The notes beneath the pieces are model-generated. The model was given only the letters and a program-made list of their open reading frames with translations, did no database searches and was not told where the DNA came from. Source: Planctomycetaceae bacterium UBA969 (GTDB lineage: Bacteria; Planctomycetota; Planctomycetia; Gemmatales; Gemmataceae). Taken from it: 16,806 bases of DNA. A program made the translations under genes and the position numbers. The stretch is from the NCBI GenBank assembly GCA_002303765.1, contig DBCB01000261.1, positions 8,036 through 24,841 on the forward strand, given 5' to 3'. Below, one piece after another: positions 1-7,405 of this stretch (position 1 is the first letter of the stretch; each line of letters begins with the position of its first letter).

Positions 1-821
1 ACTGTGGTGAATCCGGTGAACTGGGTCATGCCATCATTCCAGCGGGTACCGCCATAATAACCATCCATCACCACCCCAGTATTAAATTGATTTGGCGACT
101 GGTTGGCAGCAAGCAGACAAAGAGTCGGATTAGAAGAAATGGTTGCACCAATGTTAGCTGCAATGTTGCCAAAGATAGACATTGCACCCATTTTAAAAAC
201 TCGTTCAGAAAGGGCGAGAGTGTTACTAGTGCCATCAGTGATATCAGAGATTTTAATTGCGCTAGCATTGCCAAAGACTCCCCGCTTTTGAAAGGCAGAG
301 TTCAAGGCAGTAGCTGAAATCACATCTCCCCAGCAAGCCATGTAATTAGTTGAAGCAATGCTAACAGTACGGCCCCCGCGATTATCATACTGGGGCGTAT
401 CCGAGTTACAGTGAAGCATTTTCATCTGGTAGGCAACGCCCCAAGGGTCAAAGTTTTGATCCCAGGGAAAAGGTGGTGTGGTGTAGGTGTTTGCGCCATA
501 GGTTCCACCTGCCCAAATCAGCTTGATCAGATTGTCACCCTCATAATAAGGTGCAAGAAAAACAAACGCACTAAGGCGGCCTTGGGAAGTTGCAGGCCCA
601 GCCATCCCGCCTGGAAAACTATTGTTTGCACTATGATAACTATGCAGCGCCAAGCCCAACTGCTTTAAAGAATTAGCACACTTCATCCTTGCAGCAGCTT
701 CACGCACCTTTTGTACCGCGGGCAATAATAATCCAATCAAAATGGCAATAATGGCGATCACCACAAGAAGTTCAATCAATGTGAATGCTAAACGATAAAC
801 GCTTGTAGATGGCTTTTTCAT
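1..821 (-). CDS. DUF1559 protein with prepilin-type N-terminus (3'-truncated by window edge)
   Basis: I translated this by hand from the ATG at 821; the frame stays open to base 1, giving 273 codons, and the C-terminus lies outside the window. The N-terminus is a type IV pilin-like signal: a short basic leader, then FTLIELLVVIAIIAILIG at residues 13-30 with Glu at position 5 after the expected cleavage site (Ala12/Phe13). It is followed by LLLPAVQKVREAAARMKC and LKQLGLALHSYH, the standard opening of the DUF1559 (SBP_bac_10-like) family. These are pseudopilin-like, envelope-associated proteins that are greatly expanded in planctomycetes; their role is not established. DGTSNTLALSERV at about 194-206 is another family hallmark. 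The usual H-X9-DG motif near the C-terminus would be beyond the left edge. The ribosome binding site is weak (GAAGTG). The family call is strong and the function is unknown. Confidence 0.9.
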   Translation of the reverse strand, partial: MKKPSTSVYRLAFTLIELLVVIAIIAILIGLLLPAVQKVREAAARMKCANSLKQLGLALHSYHSANNSFPGGMAGPATSQGRLSAFVFLAPYYEGDNLIKLIWAGGTYGANTYTTPPFPWDQNFDPWGVAYQMKMLHCNSDTPQYDNRGGRTVSIASTNYMACWGDVISATALNSAFQKRGVFGNASAIKISDITDGTSNTLALSERVFKMGAMSIFGNIAANIGATISSNPTLCLLAANQSPNQFNTGVVMDGYYGGTRWNDGMTQFTGFTT

Positions 822-869
822 GAATATCACTTCAATAAAATAAAAGGCGAGATCATTTTTCAAAAAAAT

Positions 870-898
870 AACATACCCCGAAGCCTATTTTCAAACAA
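870..898 (-). promoter_or_regulatory. Candidate sigma70-type promoter for the DUF1559 gene
   Basis: On the minus strand TTGTTT (893-898) and TATGTT (870-875) are separated by 17 bases. They lie in the 189-bp gap between the alpha-hydroxy-acid oxidase stop and the DUF1559 start, about 50 bases upstream of the ATG. Both boxes deviate from consensus and the region is AT-rich, so this is a candidate only. The rest of the gap (899-1010) shows no clear terminator. Confidence 0.35.
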
Positions 899-1010
899 GA
901 GAAAACAATTCGAGTGCAAATAAAACGCTGAGAATGCGCTGTTTTTTTGTGGAAGGGGTTGTACCAGACACTTGTTAAATCTGATTGGATTGAGTTAATT
1001 ATCACCTTGA

Positions 1011-2108
1011 TCAAGCATGAAACAAATATCGATTATCGAGATTTTTCAATGAGGAGCAACCCAGCAAGCACATTCCCAAACGCAACTCATCTTCAAGGAT
1101 TTTCATCATCTTCAAAACGCCCGCTTCTCCGCCAACTGCAAGCGCCCAGACCATCGGCTTCCCAATAAGCACACCATTTGCGCCTAAAAGAATAGCTTTA
1201 ATAATATCCGTGCCTCTGCGAATGCCACCATCAACAAAGATTTCTATTTTCCCTTTTAAAACTTTGGCAAACAGAGGCAGTACCTCAAGTGCGGTCGGAA
1301 CCCCATCGAGCTGCCTGCCACCATGGTTGGAAATGAAGATGGCTTTAGCGCCTAGGCTTGCTGCAATGGTTGCATCTTCAGGATGCAAAACCCCTTTGAT
1401 CGCCCAGGGAAGCTTCGTATCGGCAAGGATGGCTTCAAGCGATTTCCAATCCAACGAGGTATCAAAATGAGCAGAAACACGCTCTGCCCCGGAACCTTTT
1501 GCAGCATGAAGTGCTAGGTTGGATTGGTAATCAAGGTTTTCAAGTTTCAGAGGAGTAGGCAGGTGAAACTCATGCCTGATATCGGCTTCTCTTTTCCCCA
1601 AGCTTTGAGCATCAACGGTAACCACCAAGCCTTTGAACCCTGCTTGCTCTGCTCGTTGGATCAACGATTTGGTTAGTGCGAGATCTTTAAAACAATAGAG
1701 CTGAAAATAAGCTGAGGTACTTTTGGTTTCTTGGGCAACATCTTCAAGGGTTGTGGTCGCCATGGTGCTGGCAAAGTAAGGCAGGGTTAATTGATTCATG
1801 GCTTTTGCTACCGCGAGTTCGCCTTGGGGGTGAGCAAGTTTAAGCATGGCGACTGGCGCAGGGAAAAATGGAAGTGCCGCCAAATGGCCAAAGAGGGTTG
1901 TGGTTAAATCGGGGTTTGCAACACCTTGCAAAATTCTGGGCCAAAGCTTGATGGTATTCCAGGAAGAGATATTTTCTCGAAGGGTGATTTGATCGCAAGC
2001 GCCCCCTGCAAAATACGCATGAGCCATGGGCGAAAGCAAAAGCCTTGCGGCAGTTTCAAACTCATCAAGGTTCAAAAAGTTTTGGAATTTGGGAAGTGAA
2101 GAAGGCAT
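1011..2108 (-). CDS. FMN-dependent alpha-hydroxy-acid oxidase/dehydrogenase (glycolate/lactate oxidase family)
   Basis: This 365-residue protein has the length and fold signature of the glycolate oxidase/L-lactate dehydrogenase TIM-barrel family, which oxidises 2-hydroxy acids to 2-oxo acids using FMN. The residues expected in the active site are visible: Tyr32 in YFAGGA, Tyr138 in FQLY, Asp166 in VTVDA, Arg173 in GKREAD, Lys238 in AIKG, and the catalytic His262 with Arg265 in SNHGGRQLDG. The FMN phosphate-binding segments DGGIRRGTD (293-301) and GANGVLIGKP (309-318) follow. No signal peptide or membrane segment is seen, so it is probably cytoplasmic. The substrate (glycolate, lactate or a longer hydroxy acid) cannot be decided from sequence. 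It starts 36 bases beyond the rpmA terminator with a weak ribosome binding site, and I do not see a strong promoter of its own. Confidence 0.93.
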   Translation of the reverse strand: MPSSLPKFQNFLNLDEFETAARLLLSPMAHAYFAGGACDQITLRENISSWNTIKLWPRILQGVANPDLTTTLFGHLAALPFFPAPVAMLKLAHPQGELAVAKAMNQLTLPYFASTMATTTLEDVAQETKSTSAYFQLYCFKDLALTKSLIQRAEQAGFKGLVVTVDAQSLGKREADIRHEFHLPTPLKLENLDYQSNLALHAAKGSGAERVSAHFDTSLDWKSLEAILADTKLPWAIKGVLHPEDATIAASLGAKAIFISNHGGRQLDGVPTALEVLPLFAKVLKGKIEIFVDGGIRRGTDIIKAILLGANGVLIGKPMVWALAVGGEAGVLKMMKILEDELRLGMCLLGCSSLKNLDNRYLFHA

Positions 2109-2135
2109 GAGATAAAACGAGGATTAAAGAGTTTA

Positions 2136-2173
2136 TAAAAAAACACGCCTGTTGGTAGAAACCAGCAGGCGTG
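2136..2173 (-). terminator. Intrinsic terminator after rpmA
   Basis: The arms CACGCCTG and CAGGCGTG plus inner TGGT/ACCA (2144-2173) form a 13-position stem with one mismatch in the minus-strand RNA and a 4-base loop. On the minus strand a run of seven T (2137-2143) follows directly. It sits 22 bases past the rpmA stop, a textbook Rho-independent layout. Confidence 0.85.
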
Positions 2174-2195
2174 CAGAAAACATTAGAAGCGTGCT

Positions 2196-2459
2196 TTAGT
2201 TAGCAGCAACAGCAACTGGGGGAACAACATTAACGCGACGGCCATCGCGATCAAAAACAACCTTGCCATCAGCCATGGCGAAAAGGGTGTCGTCCTTGGC
2301 CCTGCGAACATTTTTACCGGGATGGAACTTGGTACCGCGCTGCCTAAGAATAATGCAGCCGATGGTTACGCTGCCGCCACCAAAAACTTTGATACCAAGG
2401 CGCTGTGCGTTGGATTCGCGACCGTTCTTTACAGACCCCTGACCTTTTTTATGTGCCAT
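2196..2459 (-). CDS. rpmA: 50S ribosomal protein L27 (bL27)
   Basis: The 87-residue product begins MAHKKGQGSVKNGRES and contains LGIKVFGGGSV and ILRQRGTKFHPG, which are diagnostic of bacterial ribosomal protein L27. L27 is a component of the large subunit whose N-terminus reaches toward the peptidyl transferase centre. The frame is open 19 codons further upstream, but I chose the ATG at 2459. It gives the canonical mature N-terminus and has GGAG 9 bases upstream. Length matches the family. In most bacteria rpmA follows rplU and precedes obg; here its neighbours are an unknown membrane-anchored protein and an alpha-hydroxy-acid oxidase, so the cluster is broken up. A strong terminator follows. 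The 86-bp gap upstream shows no strong promoter, so it may be transcribed with the upstream gene. Confidence 0.97.
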   Translation of the reverse strand: MAHKKGQGSVKNGRESNAQRLGIKVFGGGSVTIGCIILRQRGTKFHPGKNVRRAKDDTLFAMADGKVVFDRDGRRVNVVPPVAVAAN

Positions 2460-2545
2460 GTTTATAGCTCCAGTCAAAAAAAATTTCCGACCCCTAATTG
2501 GGTGGGAAAGGAACACGAAGATTTAGAAGTAGTATTCTACAAGAA

Positions 2546-3388
2546 TTATTCTTTTTTGCCAGCGTCATCTTTATTAGCAATGCCAAGAGGCGGAATTTTG
2601 ACGGTGGCAGCCCTGTAAATCCAGCTAGCAGGGGGTATAAACTGGATCTCACCGCTCTTCTGGTTGAACTTGTCGCCTAGCCGTTTGAAGTTAACCTGTA
2701 AGGTCTTACGACGAACTACGGGCTCAATATCTGGGGGTATTGGGTCGGTTACAGCCCACCCGTTGGATAATCCGGTGATAAAAATGCTAAATCTGTTGGC
2801 ATCGGGGTCTACATCATCCCAAATAGCCACTCCTGTGACGGTTTTAGGGGGCACACCGGGTTGCGAGGGGGGTATTTCTTCCTTGGCAATCGTTACCGAA
2901 TTCTTAATTTTATAGAAGCCAGAATCTGAATCATCTGGGTCTGCAGTAGGATCTTCCAGCCTAATAACCGCTTTTTGAACTTTAGGCAGAATCTGATCTT
3001 TATGTACGGTGTTGGTATCCGTTGTGCGGATTTCGAAATCTGGAACAAACCTGCGTGGCTTATCCGTATTATTAATTACCTGATACCAGAGATACCAGCA
3101 CACTTTCTGGCCACGCCCCGGGATATCGACTTTGACCAATCTCGGATCTTTAAATTTGAAGTCAAGAACCCAGATTTTGCCGTCTTTCTTATTGATTTCG
3201 TCTTTATCTTGCGGGCTAGGACCAGGCTTTACCGTGCGCTCATTGGGGTTTACAGCAATGGCCAATCCCACCATTGAAAACGCAATGATCAAGGCCAAAA
3301 AGGCTGGCCAAGTGAACCATCTGTGCTGTACGGCGTCCGGCTTTTTCATCCGAAACCACTCCCTATTCTTTACCTTACATTCAGACAT
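2546..3388 (-). CDS. Membrane-anchored protein of unknown function
   Basis: I do not recognise a family for this 280-residue protein. There is one hydrophobic segment at about 28-46 (FLALIIAFSMVGLAIAV), preceded by a basic N-terminus and followed by a Pro/Lys/Asp-rich linker. This fits an N-in anchor with the bulk of the protein outside the cytoplasm. The rest, about 70-280, alternates hydrophobic and polar residues and looks like a beta-rich domain (for example IWVLDFKFKDPRLV, WYLWYQVINNTDKPRRF, VTGVAIWDDV, FSIFITGLSNGW). The C-terminus is Lys/Asp-rich. Start choice is open: the ATG at 3388 lies about 28 bases downstream of a good promoter, while an internal ATG at 3349 (residue 14) has the better ribosome binding site, GGGAG with 9-base spacing. 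Either start keeps the anchor. It is followed by rpmA. Confidence 0.8.
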   Translation of the reverse strand: MSECKVKNREWFRMKKPDAVQHRWFTWPAFLALIIAFSMVGLAIAVNPNERTVKPGPSPQDKDEINKKDGKIWVLDFKFKDPRLVKVDIPGRGQKVCWYLWYQVINNTDKPRRFVPDFEIRTTDTNTVHKDQILPKVQKAVIRLEDPTADPDDSDSGFYKIKNSVTIAKEEIPPSQPGVPPKTVTGVAIWDDVDPDANRFSIFITGLSNGWAVTDPIPPDIEPVVRRKTLQVNFKRLGDKFNQKSGEIQFIPPASWIYRAATVKIPPLGIANKDDAGKKE

Positions 3389-3421
3389 CCATGCCTAAAC
3401 GAAGCTAAGTATTCAATATGG

Positions 3422-3451
3422 TTTATAACAACAAAGGAAAAAGTAGGTCAA
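3422..3451 (-). promoter_or_regulatory. Probable sigma70-type promoter for the unknown membrane protein (and perhaps rpmA)
   Basis: On the minus strand TTGACC (3446-3451) and TATAAA (3422-3427) are spaced by 18 bases, each matching consensus at five of six positions. Transcription would begin near 3415, about 28 bases before the ATG at 3388. This is the best-looking promoter in the window. With no strong promoter seen just before rpmA, it may also serve that gene. Confidence 0.6.
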
Positions 3452-3547
3452 GGCGGGATATATAGAACACAAAGCCCAAAGCTTCATTAAGAAGAATCTG
3501 GGCAAAATGGGGGCGAAGCTTTACTCCAAAAGGTATCGACAACCAAT

Positions 3548-3581
3548 AAAAAAAGCTCCGGAGATTTCTCCAGAGCTTTTT
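3548..3581 (-). terminator. Intrinsic terminator after dnaK
   Basis: The arms AAAAAGCTC (3550-3558) and GAGCTTTTT (3573-3581), plus inner GGAG/CTCC with an ATTT loop, form a long stem with one internal wobble. On the minus strand it ends in a run of seven T (3548-3554). It lies 17 bases after the dnaK stop. Confidence 0.88.
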
Positions 3582-3597
3582 CTTAATTTAATCCAAA

Positions 3598-5559
3598 TTA
3601 CTTCTTCACTTCAAACTCGGCATCGATGACATCATCGCCACCCTTACCACCCGGAGCAGCGCCCTGCCCTGGTGCAGCGCCAGGTTGTCCTGCATCGCCG
3701 GGGCCACCCGACATATGCTTGGCCAACTCTTGTGAAGCAGTGATCAAATCGGAAGTAGCTTGCTTCATAGCCTGAGCGTCTTCGCCCTTGCAAGATTCCT
3801 TGACCCGATCGATAGCGCCCTGAACCACCGTTTTGGTGGAATCGGACAATTTCGAGCCATGCTCTTTAAGCTGCTTTTCAATCTGAAAGACGGTATTATC
3901 CGCTTCGTTACGCGCGTTGATGATTTCCAGCTTGCGCTTATCTTCATCAGCATGCAACTCGGCATCCTTACGCATCCTGTCAACTTCTTCTTTGCTGATA
4001 CCGCTCGAGCCCTTGATTTCGACCTTGGCCTCTTTGCCAGTTCCAAGATCCTTGGCAGTGACTTTGAGAATGCCGTTAGTATCCAAAGCAAAAGTAACTT
4101 CGATCTGTGGTTCGCCACGGGCTGCAGGAGCAATGCCCTCGAGGTTGAATTCACCAAGCATGCGATTGCCTACGCTCTTGGCAATTTCACTTTCACCCTG
4201 ATAAACAGAGATGGTAACCGCAGTCTGGCCATCTGCAGCGGTAGAGAAAATCTGTTTCTTTTCGGAAGGGATGGAAGTGTTGCGCTCGATCAAACGAGTC
4301 AACCTGCCACCCAATGTTTCAATGCCAAGGGATAAAGGTGTTACGTCGACCAGCAACAATTCTGATTTGCTACCCAGAAGAAGTTGCGCGCCTTGAATAG
4401 CAGCACCGATTGCAACGACTTCATCAGGGTTAACACCACGATGGCCTTCTTTGCCGAAGATATCCTTGACTAACCACTGAATCTTGGGCATACGTGTCAT
4501 CCCGCCCACCATGACAACTTCATCAATATCAGAAGGCTTCATCTTGGCATCGGCAAGGGCACGAAGCACAGGGCCACGACATTTTTCGATCAATGGGTCA
4601 ACCAATTGCTCAAACTTGGCACGTGTCATAGCCATCTGTAAATGCTTAGGCCCAGTGGCATCTGCAGTAATAAATGGCAAGTTGATATCGGTCGTAGTCT
4701 GCTGAGAAAGATCTTTCTTTGCACGCTCTGCAGCTTCTTTGAGGCGTTGCAGTGCCATCTGATCCTTACGCAGATCAATACCATTTTCCTTCTTGAATTC
4801 TTCTGCAATGTGATCGATAACCACTTGATCGAAATCGTCACCACCAAGATGGGTATCACCATTGGTTGATTCAACTTTGAAAATACCATCGCCTACATCA
4901 AGAATGGAAATATCGAAGGTGCCACCCCCAAGATCGAATACCGCAATCTTTTCATTGGCCTTCTTATCCATGCCATAAGCAAGGGAAGCAGCGGTAGGCT
5001 CATTGATAATGCGCATACGCTGACGGGATTTGTTACCGGTCACGGGATCTTCGATTTCCCATTCAGTATCGAAACCGGCAATTTGAGCCGCTTCGATGGT
5101 GGATTGCCTTTGAGCATCATTAAAATACGCAGGAACAGTGATAACAGCCTTACGAACCGTGTGGCCAAGATAGTTTTCTGCAGATTCTTTAAGCTTGCGC
5201 AGAATCATCGCAGAAATTTCGGGAGGGGTGTAAGACTTGCCATCGATATCTACTTTTGCAGTTTCTTCGGGGCCGCCTAAAACCTTATAGGGAACCAACT
5301 TTTCTTCGCCCTTAACTTCGCTTACCCTACGACCCATAAAGCGCTTGATGGAATATACAGTCCTGCGGGGATTAGTAACCGCCTGTCGCTTTGCAGGATC
5401 GCCAACTAATCGATCGCCCTTATCCGTGAATGCAACCACGCTAGGGGTAATGCGATTGCCTTCCTGATTGGCAATGACTTTCACTTCGCCACCTTCCATA
5501 ACTGCAACAACGGAATTGGTGGTTCCTAGATCAATACCGATGATTTTTTCTTCAGCCAT
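3598..5559 (-). CDS. dnaK: Molecular chaperone DnaK (Hsp70)
   Basis: This is a full-length 653-residue cytoplasmic Hsp70, the ATP-driven chaperone that binds exposed hydrophobic segments of client proteins. The ATPase domain carries IIGIDLGTTNSVVAV (6-20), VPAYFNDAQRQ (142-152), INEPTAASLAYG (185-196), DLGGGTFD (209-216) and VGGMTRMP (351-358). The interdomain linker LLLVDVTPLS is at 401-410. The substrate-binding domain and lid follow, then a Gly/Pro/Ala-rich tail and the conserved end DDVIDAEFEVKK. The start is supported by GGAG 7 bases upstream. Compared with E. coli DnaK, about 15 extra residues sit at roughly 164-182, between QIAGF and MRIINEP. No grpE or dnaJ is adjacent and I see no CIRCE operator upstream. 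A strong terminator follows, so it is probably monocistronic. Confidence 0.98.
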   Translation of the reverse strand: MAEEKIIGIDLGTTNSVVAVMEGGEVKVIANQEGNRITPSVVAFTDKGDRLVGDPAKRQAVTNPRRTVYSIKRFMGRRVSEVKGEEKLVPYKVLGGPEETAKVDIDGKSYTPPEISAMILRKLKESAENYLGHTVRKAVITVPAYFNDAQRQSTIEAAQIAGFDTEWEIEDPVTGNKSRQRMRIINEPTAASLAYGMDKKANEKIAVFDLGGGTFDISILDVGDGIFKVESTNGDTHLGGDDFDQVVIDHIAEEFKKENGIDLRKDQMALQRLKEAAERAKKDLSQQTTTDINLPFITADATGPKHLQMAMTRAKFEQLVDPLIEKCRGPVLRALADAKMKPSDIDEVVMVGGMTRMPKIQWLVKDIFGKEGHRGVNPDEVVAIGAAIQGAQLLLGSKSELLLVDVTPLSLGIETLGGRLTRLIERNTSIPSEKKQIFSTAADGQTAVTISVYQGESEIAKSVGNRMLGEFNLEGIAPAARGEPQIEVTFALDTNGILKVTAKDLGTGKEAKVEIKGSSGISKEEVDRMRKDAELHADEDKRKLEIINARNEADNTVFQIEKQLKEHGSKLSDSTKTVVQGAIDRVKESCKGEDAQAMKQATSDLITASQELAKHMSGGPGDAGQPGAAPGQGAAPGGKGGDDVIDAEFEVKK

Positions 5560-5987
5560 CTCAGTTCTCCAAGAAAAGATTCGAACAAAATTGCTCGAAA
5601 ATGTAAGGTAGTCAGTAAATTATTCGCTCAAGCCAAACAGTTATTTGCAAATATTGCCACTTTACACAAAATAATGGCACTAAAATTCACCTACACTTAA
5701 AAAACAGGACAAGAGAATCTTAATTAGTATAGGCAGAATTTTAATAAAGATAAATTAGCAAGTGCCATGCCAGAATTAAAGAATCCCAACCAATAAATCA
5801 TAAGTCTTATGCAAGTATAGAGATAAAACGATTACAAAAAATATTTCAGTGTGTAAGAGGAAGCCAAAAAAAGGCCGAAGTTTCACCCCAACCGCCAATT
5901 TGGCAGTATCACCTACCACTATTCTTTTGACCACTAATAAAATCTCTCGAATTTGTTAATTTAAGGGCTTTAAAAAATATAGGCAAT
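5560..5987. other. Divergent intergenic region between dnaK and pheA
   Basis: About 430 AT-rich bases contain no ORF I can support. On the minus strand TATACT (5726-5731) could be a -10 box for dnaK with a weak TTTATC 17 bases before it (5749-5754), which would leave a leader of about 160 bases. A perfect 12-bp palindrome TATTTGCAAATA lies at 5642-5653 and an 11-bp one, GCCAATTTGGC, at 5894-5904; either could be an operator or chance. I searched for TTAGCACTC/GAGTGCTAA (CIRCE) and found only partial resemblance near 5755-5765. No clear promoter for pheA was seen. Confidence 0.4.
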
Positions 5988-6098
5988 ATGATAAGTTGGT
6001 TCAAAGATCCTTTTGTTGAGGGTTCTGAGATTACTTCATTGACACTAAGCAATGGCACCCATACATTAACCAAACTTTTCGCAAAAAAGTATTCCTAA
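5988..6098 (+). CDS. Possible 36-residue small ORF directly upstream of pheA
   Basis: ATG at 5988 opens a 36-codon frame ending TAA at 6096-6098, immediately before the first pheA ATG at 6099. It has AGG 4 bases upstream. The peptide starts MISWFKDPFVEGSEITS and ends KLFAKKYS. It has three Phe but no run of Phe, so it is not a classical pheA attenuation leader. Abutment to the next start would allow translational coupling. An ORF this short can occur by chance; the product is not recognised. Confidence 0.25.
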   Translation: MISWFKDPFVEGSEITSLTLSNGTHTLTKLFAKKYS

Positions 6099-7244
6099 AT
6101 GAGACTTATCATGGCGCGAAAAATCGAACCGGTCACTCCTCCCAATCCTGCCAAAGCGCAAGCACTTGTCAAAAGTGTTCGCAATCAAATTGATAAACTC
6201 GATTTGCAAATCCTAAAACTAATAAACGACCGAGCCTCTGCAGCAGGTGAAGTTGGGAAAATTAAAATGGAGAATGGGGAGGATATCTTTTCCCCTGCTC
6301 GCGAAGAAGAAGTTCTAGCAAATGTTTTAGAAGCCCATTCGAAATACCCGAACGCTCTTGATGCAAGTACGGTTCGCGCAGTTTTCCGCGAAATCATGAG
6401 CGGTTCCAGAGCATTACAAAAACTTCTCAAGGTAACCTACCTCGGGCCAGAATACAGTTATAGCCATCTTGCCGCCATCGAACGCTTTGGCCAGGCTGTC
6501 GAATTTGTTCCCGTTGGCAGTATTACCGCAGTATTTGAAGAAGTAAACCGTGGGCACGCCGATTTTGGTGTTGTTCCTGTTGAAAACTCTACCGATGGGC
6601 GCATTGCTGACACCCTTGATATGTTCATGCGCATGCCCCAAATGATTATCTGCTCTGAAATAAGACTACAAATCCATCACAACCTGATGGCAAAATGCGA
6701 AGCAAAAGATATCCGCAGGGTTTACAGTAAGCCCCAAGCAATCTCGCAATGCCGAAACTGGCTTGGTAAAAATACCCCCCACGCTTTGCTTACTGAAGTT
6801 TCAAGCACTACCACTGCTGCAGAATTAGCGCAACGCGAACCAGGTGCTGCCGCTGTTGCTAGCAGGCAGGCTGCTGTTCGCTATGGTTTACGCATTTTGT
6901 TTGAAGATATTCAAGATTCCGCAGATAATGAAACCCGGTTTGCAGTGATTGGGCATCAGAAAACCGCCAAGACTGGCAACGATAAAACCACTCTTATGTT
7001 CCGTATTCCACACAGCCCAGGCTCGCTTGCAGATGCCATTGCTGTATTCAAAGCCAACAAAGTGAACTTGGCTTGGATCGAATCTTTCCCTTCACGAATT
7101 GCTAAAAACGAATACATCTTCTTTGCGGATTTCGAAGGCCATATCGATGACCCGAAAATCAGCAAAATGCTCAAAGCTTTTCATGATGAATGTACTGAAG
7201 TAACTGTGCTGGGATCGTATCCCATCGCACAAATCTCTGGCTAA
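6099..7244 (+). CDS. pheA: Bifunctional chorismate mutase/prephenate dehydratase (P-protein)
   Basis: This 381-residue cytoplasmic enzyme converts chorismate to prephenate and then to phenylpyruvate, the committed steps of phenylalanine synthesis. An AroQ-type chorismate mutase domain lies at about 24-107 (VRNQIDKLDLQILKLINDR). Prephenate dehydratase follows at about 112-286: YLGPEYSYSHLAA (114-126), VVPVENSTDGRIAD (158-171), PQAISQCRNWL (212-222) and the catalytic-region motif NETRF (277-281). A C-terminal ACT domain starts near 297 (HSPGSLADAI at 305-314, IESFPSR at 327-333), the site of Phe feedback inhibition in this family. The usual ESRP motif reads ESFPSR here. Two starts are possible: ATG 6099 abuts the upstream small ORF, and ATG 6111 (residue 5) gives MARKIEP with a weak GAG upstream. 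Neither has a strong ribosome binding site. tpiA follows 161 bases later on the same strand with its own candidate promoter. Confidence 0.95.
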   Translation: MRLIMARKIEPVTPPNPAKAQALVKSVRNQIDKLDLQILKLINDRASAAGEVGKIKMENGEDIFSPAREEEVLANVLEAHSKYPNALDASTVRAVFREIMSGSRALQKLLKVTYLGPEYSYSHLAAIERFGQAVEFVPVGSITAVFEEVNRGHADFGVVPVENSTDGRIADTLDMFMRMPQMIICSEIRLQIHHNLMAKCEAKDIRRVYSKPQAISQCRNWLGKNTPHALLTEVSSTTTAAELAQREPGAAAVASRQAAVRYGLRILFEDIQDSADNETRFAVIGHQKTAKTGNDKTTLMFRIPHSPGSLADAIAVFKANKVNLAWIESFPSRIAKNEYIFFADFEGHIDDPKISKMLKAFHDECTEVTVLGSYPIAQISG

Positions 7245-7351
7245 AAACCAGTAACTTCTCTCAATGAATTGTTTACTGGAACCTAACTGGTTTCTGGGTT
7301 GTGCCTAATATTTTTGCCTATTATTGCTTAAGATGCTGGCAAATAAGGCTT

Positions 7352-7380
7352 TTGTTCTTTAATATAACTTCAAGTATTAT
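7352..7380 (+). promoter_or_regulatory. Candidate promoter for tpiA
   Basis: TTGTTC (7352-7357) and TATTAT (7375-7380) are 17 bases apart, placing transcription start near 7387 and the tpiA ATG about 20 bases further on. The -10 box matches five of six positions; the -35 box is weaker. This suggests tpiA is not wholly dependent on pheA transcription. Confidence 0.45.
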
Positions 7381-7405
7381 CCTCATTTAGAAAGTCGGAC
7401 TAAAC

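Noticed and set aside
870..1010. Terminator for the alpha-hydroxy-acid oxidase gene at the CGCTG...CGCTG plus T-run near 927-947
   Set aside because: The two CGCTG words are direct, not inverted, repeats, and the T-run is on the wrong strand for this gene.
2460..2516. Longer start for rpmA giving 19 extra N-terminal residues
   Set aside because: The extension ends just before the canonical MAHKKGQG start, which has its own GGAG. The extra residues look like untranslated leader.
3760..4335. 191-codon plus-strand ORF opposite dnaK
   Set aside because: It lies entirely antisense to a highly conserved dnaK coding region and its product has no recognisable features; it is a codon-bias shadow.
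5755..5775. TTAGCA followed by AGTGCC, resembling half of a CIRCE element
   Set aside because: There is no matching inverted arm at 9-base spacing, so it does not form the operator.
5988..6098. Classical phenylalanine attenuation leader before pheA
   Set aside because: The peptide has only three scattered Phe and no terminator/antiterminator pair with a T-run was found.
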